DNA from: Kiloniellales bacterium
GTDB taxonomy: Bacteria; Pseudomonadota; Alphaproteobacteria; Kiloniellales; JAKSDN01
Direction of reading: 5' to 3'
DNA length: 18,646 bases
Assembly (NCBI GenBank): GCA_022360075.1
Contig: JAKSDN010000874.1
Coordinates: forward strand, 1-18,646
Below the pieces are notes generated by a model. That model had not been told where the DNA came from and ran no database searches. It worked only from the letters and a program-made list of their open reading frames with translations. Both the position numbers and the translations under genes were made by a program. Positions 7,138 to 14,626 of the stretch are shown here, piece after piece; positions within the stretch are counted from its first letter, which is position 1, and each line of letters opens with the position of its first letter.

Positions 7138-8486
7138 TTTCCCAATCCCCTGAGGAAGTCGTCCAGCTTCGCGAATTGCTCTTGCCGCGAAAAGCCGCGC
7201 CGGGCCGACTCATCGAGGGCGGGGATGTCGCCCTGCCGCTTGGCGGCGATCCAGGCTCGAAGCTGATCGGCGATGGCCTGCGGGTCGTTGCGGAAGAAGC
7301 CGGCCTGACGCTCTCCGATGAGCGTCGCGGGCACGCCGTCCTCCAGGCCGAGGCCGAGGATCGGGCGTCGCGCGCCGAGGTACTCGAACAGCTTGCCCGG
7401 CACGTTGCCCTGCTCTTTGGGGTCGTTCCACTGCATGAGCAGCAGCACGTCGGCCGCCTGCTGAAGCTCGACCGCCTCCTTGTGCGGCACCTCGGGCAGG
7501 ACCGAGACCAGGTCCGAGACGCCGAAACGCTCGGCCAAGGGATAGACCTGGGTCTCGTCGGTGCCGAGGAAGTCGACCCGCGCGTCGGCGGGAGTTGCCC
7601 CGATATGCGCAAGCGCGGCGAAAAGCGGCGAGGGGTCGCGCCGTCCGGGATAGATCCGTCCGGTGTAGAGGATCCTCAAGAAGCGCTCTTCGGCGGCCCC
7701 GGGGGCCGGACCCGAGAGCAGCTCCGGATCGTAGCCGTTGTAGACCACGGCCGTCGGCTTGCCGTACTTCTCCCGATAGGCTTCGGCCCAGGGCTCCGAG
7801 ACGGTCACGATGGCGCCAGCCTTGGCGATGATGCGCCGCTCCCACCAGTCCTCCAGGCGGCCGCGCCAGGCCGGTGGCGGGTAGTAGGGATCGCCAACCC
7901 AGCGGTCGCGGAACTCGATCACCAGGCGTGCCCCGAACAGCGGCTGTAGACGGGCTGCGATCAGGAAGGCCGTGAAAGGAGGGCCGCTGGCAAAGATGAG
8001 CTCAGGCTGCCAGTCCCTCAGCGCCGAACGAGCGGCCCTGGTGGCGTGCGGATACCAGCCGATGCGCGAGTCGGGCAGGTTCGTCAAGTTCCGGTAGCCG
8101 TCGCCCAGGGGCGACAACAGAGCCCTGGCCGCGGCGATGGACCCGCCGCCGCCGGCTGGCGCCGATCCGCCGCTGCCGCCAGGTCCGGACGCGCCGCCGC
8201 CGGGAGAGGCGGCCTGAGCTGTCACCGGCCGTCGCAGCGGTCGCAGGAGGGTCTTGCCAAGCGCGGAGAGCCGCCGGGGCAGGCCGTTCACGTCGGTCCA
8301 AGGCGCATAGATCAGCCGATCGGCCTCGAGCGCGCAGCCGAGCGTCTGCGGGTAAGGCAAGCCGCTGCCTGCGAGGACGCGAACATCGTGGCCCTGGGCC
8401 AGAAGGTACTCGCAGCATCGGCTAACGCGTACCGCGCCGATCGTGTTGGCCGGCGGGAAAAACCAGGAGATGACGAGGATTCGCAC
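7122..8486 (-). CDS. Glycosyltransferase family 4 with Gly-rich insert
   Basis: A 454-residue GT-B glycosyltransferase. The N-terminus MRILVISWFFPPANTIGAVR is the classic GT4 start with the Gly/Pro acceptor-side loop. LIFASGPPFTAFLIAARL and LVIEFRDRWVGDPYY follow. The donor domain includes VVYNGYDPELL, ILYTGRIYPGRRDPSPLF and FEYLGARRPILGLG, with the donor-binding Glu at ~368. Residues ~89-117 are an unusual Gly/Ser/Ala/Pro-rich stretch (PGGGASGPGGSGGSAPAGGGG) inside the N-terminal domain, probably a disordered surface loop. The start codon is GTG (8484-8486), chosen because the conserved opening begins exactly there; no clear ribosome site is present. It lies 118 bases downstream of the ligase-like gene on the same strand and is probably co-transcribed with it. 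Confidence 0.9.
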   Translation of the reverse strand: MRILVISWFFPPANTIGAVRVSRCCEYLLAQGHDVRVLAGSGLPYPQTLGCALEADRLIYAPWTDVNGLPRRLSALGKTLLRPLRRPVTAQAASPGGGASGPGGSGGSAPAGGGGSIAAARALLSPLGDGYRNLTNLPDSRIGWYPHATRAARSALRDWQPELIFASGPPFTAFLIAARLQPLFGARLVIEFRDRWVGDPYYPPPAWRGRLEDWWERRIIAKAGAIVTVSEPWAEAYREKYGKPTAVVYNGYDPELLSGPAPGAAEERFLRILYTGRIYPGRRDPSPLFAALAHIGATPADARVDFLGTDETQVYPLAERFGVSDLVSVLPEVPHKEAVELQQAADVLLLMQWNDPKEQGNVPGKLFEYLGARRPILGLGLEDGVPATLIGERQAGFFRNDPQAIADQLRAWIAAKRQGDIPALDESARRGFSRQEQFAKLDDFLRGLGNGAQR

Positions 8487-8604
8487 CGGGTTCGACAGCT
8501 TCAGTGAGGATTACGGTTATCGGAAACGGGCGTCGTCGGACAGCGGCGGTGAAGCCAGGCCACGGTCGGCCAGAGATGCCCGGCTCAGCGTGGCGGAGAC
8601 GGCA

Positions 8605-9951
8605 TCACGGCCGGTCGGCTACAGGGCCGTCCGCGCGCTTGGCGGCGCGCGAGGCGATGGAGACCGTCGAGGGCCGCGGGACGACTTCCGGCGCCTCGAC
8701 CGCCGCTTCGGGTTTCGACTCCTTGTCCGCGACCGCCTTGGCGATCACGAGGATCGCGACGAGATGATAAAACAGGTCGTAGAAGGCCAGGTTGAGGAAC
8801 AGTCCGCAAACCATGTAGCCGACCAGACTCACCTGGCACATCGCGCCGAGGTCCGCTGCCCATTCGGTGTCCGGCTTTTTCCTATGCTCACGAATGAGCG
8901 ATGTCGCGCAGGTGTAGGTGGCCAACAGGAGCGACAGGAAGATCACCAGTCCTGGGAAGCCGTGCTCGCCGAGCACCTCGAAGTAGTTGCTGTGGAAGGC
9001 ACGCTGGGTATCGGCCTCGGGGACGTAGGAGAAGAACAGCTCCCGGTGACGGTTCACCCGGAAGCCGCCGCCGGTGAAGGGCCGATCGAGCGCGAGCTTG
9101 AAGGCGAAGGTCCAGGCCTGGAAACGGCCTTGGGCCGAGGGGTCTTCCTCGTAGTGCTTGATGCTCTCCATGCGCTCGATCCAGTGGTCCGGCGCCATCA
9201 AGACGGCGAAGGCGACGACGACCACCCCGGCGATGCCCACGAGGAAGCGCTGGCGCGACTTCGCCAGGAGGAAGAGCAGCATGGCGATGCCGGCAACGAA
9301 GGCGCCGCGCGAATGCGAGCCGATCACGGCGATGCAGGTTGCGAGCATCGCTCCGTTCAAGCCCCAACGGACCCACTGGACGCCGCTGTGCAGGCTGAGA
9401 TAGCGCATCAGCGGGACCGTCATGATCAAGGCGAGCGCAAGGGCGTTGTTGTCGGCGATGAAGCTGTCGGACGGTCCCCATACGCGAGAGCCGCCGCCAC
9501 TGATGAGCGTGAAGATACCGCCCTTGATTCCGTAAAAGCCAAGTGAAACGACGATCATCCAAATCAAGGCGTGAAGTCGTTCTCTATTGTTGATGAGAAC
9601 CATGGTGACGAAGGTCATCAACAGGATCTTCATCGACTGGTCCCACTTCACGAAAGCGGCATCGGGCAGGATCGCCACGACCGTGGTGAAGGAGACCCAG
9701 ATGGTCAGAATGATGAGAAGAATTGTGGCCATGTGCATGGGCAGGCGCTTGGCCTCCCGGGACAGCACGACGGCGATCAAGGTCGTCGCGCCCACCGCCA
9801 TGGCCAGCGGCAGGTCATAGGCGAAGCCCCAGGCGAGCCGATGCGGGTTCATATAGGAGATCCAGCACCAGATCAGGATCCCGATATAGGGGCGCACCAA
9901 GATGAGCGGCAGCGTGTTGAGCACCGTCAGCACGATGAGCAGGTCGCGCAT
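8605..9951 (-). CDS. O-glycosylation ligase / Wzy-like polymerase, exosortase A-associated
   Basis: A 448-residue inner-membrane protein with about ten hydrophobic segments, of the Wzy/WaaL (Wzy_C) superfamily. The N-terminus (LLIVLTVLNTLPLILVRPYIGI, then WCWISYMNPHRLAWG) matches the subgroup known as probable O-glycosylation ligase, exosortase A system-associated (TIGR03097, named from memory). SHSRGAFVAG and the long periplasmic loop GRFQAWTFAFKLALDRPFTGGGF ... AFHSNYFEVLGEHGFPG (~319-334) contain the Arg and His residues typical of the ligase/polymerase active loop. The C-terminal ~40 residues are hydrophilic and likely cytoplasmic. Expected role: transfer or polymerisation of polyprenyl-linked glycan at the periplasmic face. 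The start at 9951 has a weak AAAGGG site. It heads a minus-strand pair with the GT4 gene and is divergent from the cis-prenyltransferase gene. Confidence 0.9.
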   Translation of the reverse strand: MRDLLIVLTVLNTLPLILVRPYIGILIWCWISYMNPHRLAWGFAYDLPLAMAVGATTLIAVVLSREAKRLPMHMATILLIILTIWVSFTTVVAILPDAAFVKWDQSMKILLMTFVTMVLINNRERLHALIWMIVVSLGFYGIKGGIFTLISGGGSRVWGPSDSFIADNNALALALIMTVPLMRYLSLHSGVQWVRWGLNGAMLATCIAVIGSHSRGAFVAGIAMLLFLLAKSRQRFLVGIAGVVVVAFAVLMAPDHWIERMESIKHYEEDPSAQGRFQAWTFAFKLALDRPFTGGGFRVNRHRELFFSYVPEADTQRAFHSNYFEVLGEHGFPGLVIFLSLLLATYTCATSLIREHRKKPDTEWAADLGAMCQVSLVGYMVCGLFLNLAFYDLFYHLVAILVIAKAVADKESKPEAAVEAPEVVPRPSTVSIASRAAKRADGPVADRP

Positions 9952-9986
9952 CGGCAGCCCTTTTCTGTCCCGTTTGAACGTCTTTT

Positions 9987-10005
9987 GGCTCTAAGGCGCA
10001 GAGCC
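9987..10005. repeat. Inverted repeat upstream of ligase gene
   Basis: GGCTCT (9987-9992), a 7-base loop, then AGAGCC (10000-10005): a 6-bp stem about 36 bases upstream of the ligase start, inside the 242-base divergent region 9952-10193. It could be a 5' leader hairpin or an operator half-site pair. I see no convincing sigma-70 or sigma-54 promoter in this region. Confidence 0.4.
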
Positions 10006-10193
10006 TAATGGCCAATACTTACCAAACTGCGATTGAGCGAATCCAGCGTTACCGGACCCCGCCCGAGCCCCAGCCCGCGCATCGAAGGCGCCCGAGCCCT
10101 GGCTCTATGGCATGTTCGACGGCCCGGCGGTTGTGTCTTGCGTCACACTATTTCAAGATCGGTGCCTCGATCCAGCCTTGATCCCTTTCCATC

Positions 10194-11000
10194 ATGGCCA
10201 TCGAGGCGCCCTTAGCCTCGAGCCCGAAGATGCGGTTCTTATACAGAATTTATGCCTATCGGTTGATGCGGCGGGTGCGAGGGGGGCCGCTGCCGAAGCA
10301 TGTCGGGATCATCCTCGACGGCAACCGGCGCTACGCGCGCCGCAAGCAGATCGACGATCCGCGCGACATCTATCAGATCGGTGCCGGAAAGCTCGACGAG
10401 GTGCTGGCCTGGTGCGCGGAAATCGGCATCAAGGCCATCACGCTGTGGGTCTGCTCGACGGAGAATCTCGCGCGCTCCGAACAGGAGGTCTCTGGGATCC
10501 TCCGGGCGGTGGAGACGAAATTGTCGAACCTTGCCGACGATCCTTGGATCCACCGCCGCGGCATCAGGGTCCGTGCGGCCGGCAAGCTCGATGTACTGCC
10601 GCTGTCCACCCGCGAGGCCATCAGCGCGGCCGAGGCGGCCACCCGCGACTACGAGGCCATGACCCTGACGATCGCCGTTGCCTACGGCGGGCGCGAGGAG
10701 ATCGTCGACGCAATGCGGTCGTTCCTGAAGGATCAGGCGCTTGCCGGTGCCGAGCTCGGCGAGGTCGCCGAGCTGGTCACGACCGAGGCGATCGGCCGCT
10801 ATGTCTACGTGCCCGACCTGCCCGACCCCGACCTGATCATCCGCACCAGCGGCGAAACCCGGCTTTCGGGCTTTCTGCTGTGGCAGAGCGCCTACAGTGA
10901 GTTCTACTTCTGCGACGTATTCTGGCCGGCGTTCAGGAAGATCGACCTTTTGCGTGCCGTGCGCTCCTACCAGCAGCGCCAACGGCGTTTTGGACGTTAG
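10194..11000 (+). CDS. Cis-prenyltransferase (UppS/Z-isoprenyl synthase family)
   Basis: A 268-residue cytosolic isoprenyl transferase that condenses isopentenyl diphosphate onto an allylic primer. Visible signatures are KHVGIILDGNRRYAR (catalytic Asp42), ITLWVCSTENLARSE, AVAYGGREEIVDA, and DLIIRTSGETRLSGFLLWQ followed by SAYSEFYFCDVFWPAF, which holds the C-terminal Arg/Ser diphosphate site. In E. coli UppS the Asp loop is followed by FGHKAG; here the matching segment reads QIGAGKLDEVLAWC and the histidine is absent. As I recall it, the Mycobacterium Rv1086 type has MGAAKIAEMLRWC and LSTENL at these places, so product length may be shorter than C55. A role in making carrier lipid for this locus is inferred from position. 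ATG 10230 (MRFLYRIYAYRL) is an equally good start; neither has a clear ribosome site. Confidence 0.88.
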   Translation: MAIEAPLASSPKMRFLYRIYAYRLMRRVRGGPLPKHVGIILDGNRRYARRKQIDDPRDIYQIGAGKLDEVLAWCAEIGIKAITLWVCSTENLARSEQEVSGILRAVETKLSNLADDPWIHRRGIRVRAAGKLDVLPLSTREAISAAEAATRDYEAMTLTIAVAYGGREEIVDAMRSFLKDQALAGAELGEVAELVTTEAIGRYVYVPDLPDPDLIIRTSGETRLSGFLLWQSAYSEFYFCDVFWPAFRKIDLLRAVRSYQQRQRRFGR

Positions 11001-11286
11001 CGCGTTCGTCGATCCGCTGGCAAAGCCTCGGAATCTCTGATCGGACATCGAGATCGCCCTTGCGCGGGAGGGATTTTCCATCTTCCTGGAACTTGGTCAT
11101 CTATTCGCCATGATCTTCTGCTATCGAACGTCCTAGTCGGCTCGAAATGGCTTGACTTCTTGGCCAGAGCGAGGCTTCGACAGGAGCGTCGGGGCGGACA
11201 GGATGGTCGAAGGTGCAGCGGCTTGTCGCGTCCCGGCGCTTGGCGGGCGGACGGGTCGGAAGACGGTTAGGCTTTTGCGATGGGGG

Positions 11287-11309
11287 CTTGGCGGCGCGCA
11301 GCCGCCGAG
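11287..11309. repeat. GC-rich hairpin
   Basis: CTTGGCGGC (11287-11295), loop GCGCA, GCCGCCGAG (11301-11309): a 9-bp stem with one G-T pair. There is no T-run directly after it, so it is not a clear terminator for the cis-prenyltransferase transcript, which ends ~290 bases upstream. Confidence 0.45.
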
Positions 11310-11513
11310 CGCGTTAACGGGGCCAGTTTTGAGGCATTTGAAGGTGGGGCCCCGAGGTCCCGGCGGTGACGCGGATCAGGCCGTGGCGCCCATCGCGATT
11401 TGAGGCCAGCTCGGTGGCAGGCGGTTTCCGCGAACGGCAACGTGCCACGGCGACAGTCACTGGATTGGACGGGCGCCTTGGGAGAGAACGATCAGTGAGG
11501 CCGAGGATCGCGG

Positions 11514-11563
11514 TTTGACTGAAGTGAACAGAGACTTCAAGGCCCGATCTTCACCGTGTCAAA
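11514..11563. repeat. Split dyad TTTGACTGAAGT
   Basis: The left arm TTTGACTGAAGT (11514-11525) is continuous. Its complement is split into ACTTCA (11534-11539) and GTCAAA (11558-11563), separated by 18 bases. Either arm alone makes a 6-bp stem; together they would make a 12-bp stem with a bulge. It lies just upstream of the AT-rich island and may be an operator or an RNA structure. Confidence 0.35.
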
Positions 11564-11612
11564 GTCATGAGGAAAGTAAATTTCGTTAACTATAATACGA
11601 GAGGAGAATTTC

Positions 11613-11678
11613 ATGTACGATTTTGATTCATGGGGTGCCAAATTTCTTAAGTGTTTGTCAGAAGATTTTTGTGTATAA
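11613..11678 (+). CDS. Possible 21-residue leader peptide or small protein
   Basis: ATG at 11613 is preceded by GAGGAG (11601-11606) with a 6-base spacer, one of the best ribosome sites in the window, and the frame runs to TAA at 11676-11678. The peptide is MYDFDSWGAKFLKCLSEDFCV. Codons are AT-rich (TTT, GAT, AAA, CTT), unlike the neighbouring genes. The stop codon overlaps a TATAAT hexamer. I recognise no family. It could be a leader peptide controlling the downstream operon, a real microprotein, or chance in an AT-rich stretch. Confidence 0.3.
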   Translation: MYDFDSWGAKFLKCLSEDFCV

Positions 11679-11694
11679 TGCGCTTGGTTTTGGG

Positions 11695-11723
11695 TTGATC
11701 TTGGGCTCGGGTAACCTTAATAC
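11695..11723 (+). promoter_or_regulatory. Weak sigma-70-like promoter candidate
   Basis: TTGATC (11695-11700) and TAATAC (11718-11723) are exactly 17 bases apart, which would place a transcript start near 11730 and a ~37-base leader before the ATG at 11767. The -35 matches consensus at 4 of 6 positions and the -10 at 3 of 6, so support is modest. I looked for a sigma-54 (GG-N10-GC) element here and found none. Confidence 0.25.
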
Positions 11724-11766
11724 ATAGGGTTCTGACCCCTGGGCTCGTTTTGGCGTTGCGGGGCAC

Positions 11767-13467
11767 ATGCACGAGATCTACGGCCAACTTCTCTTTTATG
11801 TCAATGCGTTGTGGCAGAGGCGCTGGCTCGCCTTGAGCACCGCTTGGGCGGCCTGTTTGGCCGGCTGGGTGACCGTGGCGACGATCCCGGATTCCTTCAC
11901 ATCCTCGGGCCGGATCTACGTCGACACACTGAGCGTCCTTCAGCCGCTGTTGAGCGGCCTCGCGGTCGAGCAGGATATCGAGTCCGAGCTCGTGGTGATG
12001 AAGCAGACGCTGCTGAGCCGGCCGAACCTCCTAAAGGTGGCCCGGGTCACGGATCTCGATTTGACGGCGACGACCGAGACCGAGCTCGATCAATTGGTCG
12101 ACGAGCTCAGGGGCAACACGAAGGTAGTCGCGAACGAGCAGCATCTCTTCTGGATCGGCTACGACAGTGATGATCCCGTCAAGGCGCGCGACATCGTTCA
12201 GGCTCTGATCACGATCTTCGTGGAGAGCAATCTCGGCGAGAACCGCACCGACATGGACGCGGCGCGGCAGTTCCTCGACGAGCAGATCCAGGCCTACGAG
12301 ATCCAGCTCGAGGAGGCCGAGCAGCGCAAGGCACGCTTCAAGCAGCGAAACCTGGGCCTGCTGCCCGGCTCCCAGGGATACCACGGCCGTCTGGAGCGCA
12401 CGCAAGAGAACCTCAAGCAGATCAAGGCGCAGCTTCAGGAGGGCGAGGCCCAGCTCGCGGTGATCCAGCGCGAGCTGACCTCTATCCCGGAGTACTTGAC
12501 CGTCGGCCAGGGCGCGGGGATCGGGCCGCCGTCGATTTCGGAAACGCGGATCGTCGAGCTGGAGACCGCGCTCGACAATCTGCTCACGCGCTATACGGAA
12601 AAGCATCCCGACGTCATCAACGTGCAGCGCCGGCTCGATCGCCTCTATCAAGAGCGCGAAGAGGAGCTTCAGGCAGCGCTGGAGTTCGTCAGCGGCGAAG
12701 GCGACCTTGGATCGGACGACGGCGACGTCGACGGCATCCCGAACCCGCTATACGGCCAGCTTCAGATCAGGGCGATCGAGCAGGAAGCGAACGTCGAGGT
12801 GCTGCGCGCCCGCGAGCGGGAGCTGGAAGCGCGGGTCGCGGAGATCGAAAACCTGGCCTCGGCCGTGCCGGTCGTGGAGGCCGAGTACGCCAAGCTCAAC
12901 CGGGACTACAACGTCCTGCATTCCAAGTACCAGGAGCTGATCTCCCGGCGTGAGTCGGCCAAGATCTCGCAGGATCGCGAGGTGCGCGCCGAGAAGGTCC
13001 AGTTCCGCATCGTCGAGCCGCCGAAGGTCCCGACCCTGCCGAGCGGACCGAACCGGCCGCTCTACCTGGCTGCGGCGACCATCGTGGGCCTCGGCGTTGG
13101 CGTCGGCTTCGCGCTGCTGACGACGATTCTGGACACGACCTACGCCAACCCGTCGAATCTGGGCTCGGCTTTCCGCTTGCCCGTCTATGGAACCGTCTCT
13201 TCGATCGCGAGCCTGAGGCGCCGCCGTTTCGCGTTTGCCAATATCACTGCGACTTTCGTCGTCTTTCTCGGGATACCGACGGTCCTTGTGGGCCTGCTCA
13301 TCGTCGAGAGCCAAGTCGGCTTGGGCAGTATCGATGTCGCCGGCCTCGGCACCGGTTACATCGATGACCTGATGACGAGGGTGAACGGCTACGTGCAGAA
13401 CTTCGTCGGCGGACTCATGGGCCAGATCAAAACGTCGATCTCTCTAGGAGGTCTGAGCGCGCAATGA
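11767..13467 (+). CDS. XrtA system polysaccharide chain-length determinant (PCP)
   Basis: A 566-residue inner-membrane polysaccharide co-polymerase of the Wzz type, matching the PEP-CTERM-locus subfamily (TIGR03007, from memory). The N-terminal Wzz domain begins MHEIYGQLLFYVNALWQRRW, with a first membrane segment at ~22-40. A long periplasmic region follows, with coiled-coil-forming segments around 165-240 and 320-400. The Pro-rich motif PPKVPTLPSGPNRPL (~418-432) precedes the second membrane segment (~433-454); a third hydrophobic segment lies at ~496-514. There is no fused kinase domain: the cognate kinase is the next gene, whose ATG overlaps this stop by ATGA (13464-13467). It sets polymer length and organises the export complex. 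The ribosome site is weak (GGGG at 11760-11763). It is the first gene of the core operon. Confidence 0.93.
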   Translation: MHEIYGQLLFYVNALWQRRWLALSTAWAACLAGWVTVATIPDSFTSSGRIYVDTLSVLQPLLSGLAVEQDIESELVVMKQTLLSRPNLLKVARVTDLDLTATTETELDQLVDELRGNTKVVANEQHLFWIGYDSDDPVKARDIVQALITIFVESNLGENRTDMDAARQFLDEQIQAYEIQLEEAEQRKARFKQRNLGLLPGSQGYHGRLERTQENLKQIKAQLQEGEAQLAVIQRELTSIPEYLTVGQGAGIGPPSISETRIVELETALDNLLTRYTEKHPDVINVQRRLDRLYQEREEELQAALEFVSGEGDLGSDDGDVDGIPNPLYGQLQIRAIEQEANVEVLRARERELEARVAEIENLASAVPVVEAEYAKLNRDYNVLHSKYQELISRRESAKISQDREVRAEKVQFRIVEPPKVPTLPSGPNRPLYLAAATIVGLGVGVGFALLTTILDTTYANPSNLGSAFRLPVYGTVSSIASLRRRRFAFANITATFVVFLGIPTVLVGLLIVESQVGLGSIDVAGLGTGYIDDLMTRVNGYVQNFVGGLMGQIKTSISLGGLSAQ

Positions 13468-14492
13468 GCATCATCGAACGAGCCGCTGGACGCCTCCAAA
13501 CGGAACAAGGCGCCGCTTCACCCGCCGATCGGCTGCCGGGCGCGCCGCCGCCGCCGACGCCGGAGGAACTCGACCGCGTCGTCGCGGCCGCGGAAAGCCT
13601 GGCGAACTCGCCCCTGCATGGCGGTAACGAGCATTCGGGTAACGGCGGTCATCCGGGCGCCATACGGGATCTGCCTCCGCCGCCGCCGAACGGCGATGGA
13701 GCGTCGGCCGCGGGAAGCGGCGTGCAGGACAGCGCTCTGCCGGCCCGCTCGAACGCCAAGACCATCGAAGTCGACTTTGAGCGCCTGCGCACGCAGGGCA
13801 TCATCTTTCCCGGCGTCGGCCGCAGCCAGCTCACCGAAGAGTTCCGGCACATCAAGCGCAACATCCTCTATCGGGATCTGGGTCAGGGTACGAAGAACGA
13901 AAACACCCTGATGATCACGAGCTGCCTTCCCGCCGAGGGCAAGACCTACACCGCCATCAACTTGGCGATCAGCATCGCGTTGGAGCAGGATCTGACGGTG
14001 CTCCTGATCGACGCCGACTTGACGCGTCCGGGCTTGTTTCGCCGTCTTGGCTTCACCGCGGATGTCGGCTTCGTCGATCTGCTGCAGAATCCGTCGCTGG
14101 ATGCCGGCGACGTCATGTATCGCACGAATATCGACAGCCTGAGCGTCGTGCCGGCGGGCAAGCAAAACGCCTTGAGCACGGAGCTTCTGGGCAGCAATCG
14201 GATGGATGCCGTCGTGCGCGAGCTTTCGGAGCGCTATTCCGACCGCATCGTCATCTTCGACGCGCCGCCGGTGCTGGCGACGACCGAGCCGTCGGTGCTC
14301 GCCATGCATGTGGCGCAGGTCGTGTTCGTGGTCGAGGCGGAGCGCGTGAGGCATTCCACCATCAAGACCGCTCTCGAGCTGGTATCCATGTGCCCGAATA
14401 TCGGCTTCGTCTTGAACAAGCTGCGGCCGCAACTTGGGCAATCGAATTTCGGTCAGTATTACTACCAGTACGGCGACTACTACGCGCGCTAG
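13464..14492 (+). CDS. XrtA-associated tyrosine autokinase (BY-kinase)
   Basis: A 342-residue cytosolic bacterial tyrosine kinase of the CpsD/CapB type, matching the exopolysaccharide/PEP-CTERM-locus autokinase subfamily (TIGR03018, from memory). Residues 1-95 are a disordered Pro/Ala/Gly-rich leader. SQLTEEFRHIKRNILY is the conserved entry to the kinase domain. Walker A is PAEGKTYTAINLA (156-168; Lys160), Walker A' is LLIDADLTRPG (Asp183, Asp185), and Walker B is VIFDAPPVL (Asp266). The C-terminus QYYYQYGDYYAR is a tyrosine cluster (Tyr332-334, 336, 339, 340), the expected autophosphorylation sites. It is expected to be activated by the cytoplasmic face of the co-polymerase encoded just upstream, with which it shares an ATGA overlap, and to cycle phosphorylation during polymer synthesis. 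Confidence 0.94.
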   Translation: MSIIERAAGRLQTEQGAASPADRLPGAPPPPTPEELDRVVAAAESLANSPLHGGNEHSGNGGHPGAIRDLPPPPPNGDGASAAGSGVQDSALPARSNAKTIEVDFERLRTQGIIFPGVGRSQLTEEFRHIKRNILYRDLGQGTKNENTLMITSCLPAEGKTYTAINLAISIALEQDLTVLLIDADLTRPGLFRRLGFTADVGFVDLLQNPSLDAGDVMYRTNIDSLSVVPAGKQNALSTELLGSNRMDAVVRELSERYSDRIVIFDAPPVLATTEPSVLAMHVAQVVFVVEAERVRHSTIKTALELVSMCPNIGFVLNKLRPQLGQSNFGQYYYQYGDYYAR

Positions 14493-14590
14493 ACAGGAAG
14501 TTTGACGCCGATGAGGTCCGCAACGCGACCGGCGAGGATTGCCTTGCCTTCGACGAATAGAGACAGCCGCGGGGCGGGCGGTCGCGGAAT

Positions 14591-14605
14591 GTGCGCATCG
14601 CGCAC
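14591..14605. repeat. Hairpin just upstream of the ATPase start
   Basis: GTGCGC, loop ATC, GCGCAC: a perfect 6-bp stem with a 3-base loop, 21 bases before the ATG at 14627. It lies in the 134-base gap between the autokinase and ATPase genes and could influence ribosome access to the ATPase start. Confidence 0.4.
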
Positions 14606-14626
14606 GGTTCTGGGCCGGCCGATCTG

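Larger units (their letters stand above)
11001..11766. other. Long intergenic region before the XrtA core operon
   Basis: These 766 bases hold no convincing long gene. The open frames seen here (for example 11152-11403, from a TTG) are Arg/Gly/Pro-rich and lack motifs. The first ~500 bases are GC-rich like the rest of the window; from about 11570 to 11730 the sequence turns clearly AT-rich. Contents listed separately are a GC-rich hairpin (11287-11309), a split dyad (11514-11563), a possible 21-residue ORF (11613-11678) and a weak promoter candidate (11695-11723). Two perfect TATAAT hexamers occur (11591-11596, 11674-11679), neither with a good -35 at 16-18 bases. An 8-base direct repeat TGGGCTCG occurs at 11702 and 11740. 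This is probably the control region of the core operon. Confidence 0.6.

Noticed and set aside
8443..9546. Long plus-strand open frame (367 codons) opposite the ligase gene
   Set aside because: It is the antisense shadow of a clear multi-pass membrane protein; its translation is rich in Arg, Glu, His and Asp with no domain.
11152..11403. 83-codon open frame starting with TTG in the intergenic region
   Set aside because: Arg/Gly/Pro-rich chance composition, rare start codon, no ribosome site, and no recognisable motif.
11591..11596. Perfect TATAAT as the promoter of the 21-residue ORF
   Set aside because: It would start transcription inside the ribosome site at about 11603, and no -35 hexamer lies 16-18 bases upstream.
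11655..11679. TTGTCA plus TATAAT as a sigma-70 promoter
   Set aside because: The hexamers are near consensus but only 13 bases apart, too close for a functional sigma-70 promoter.
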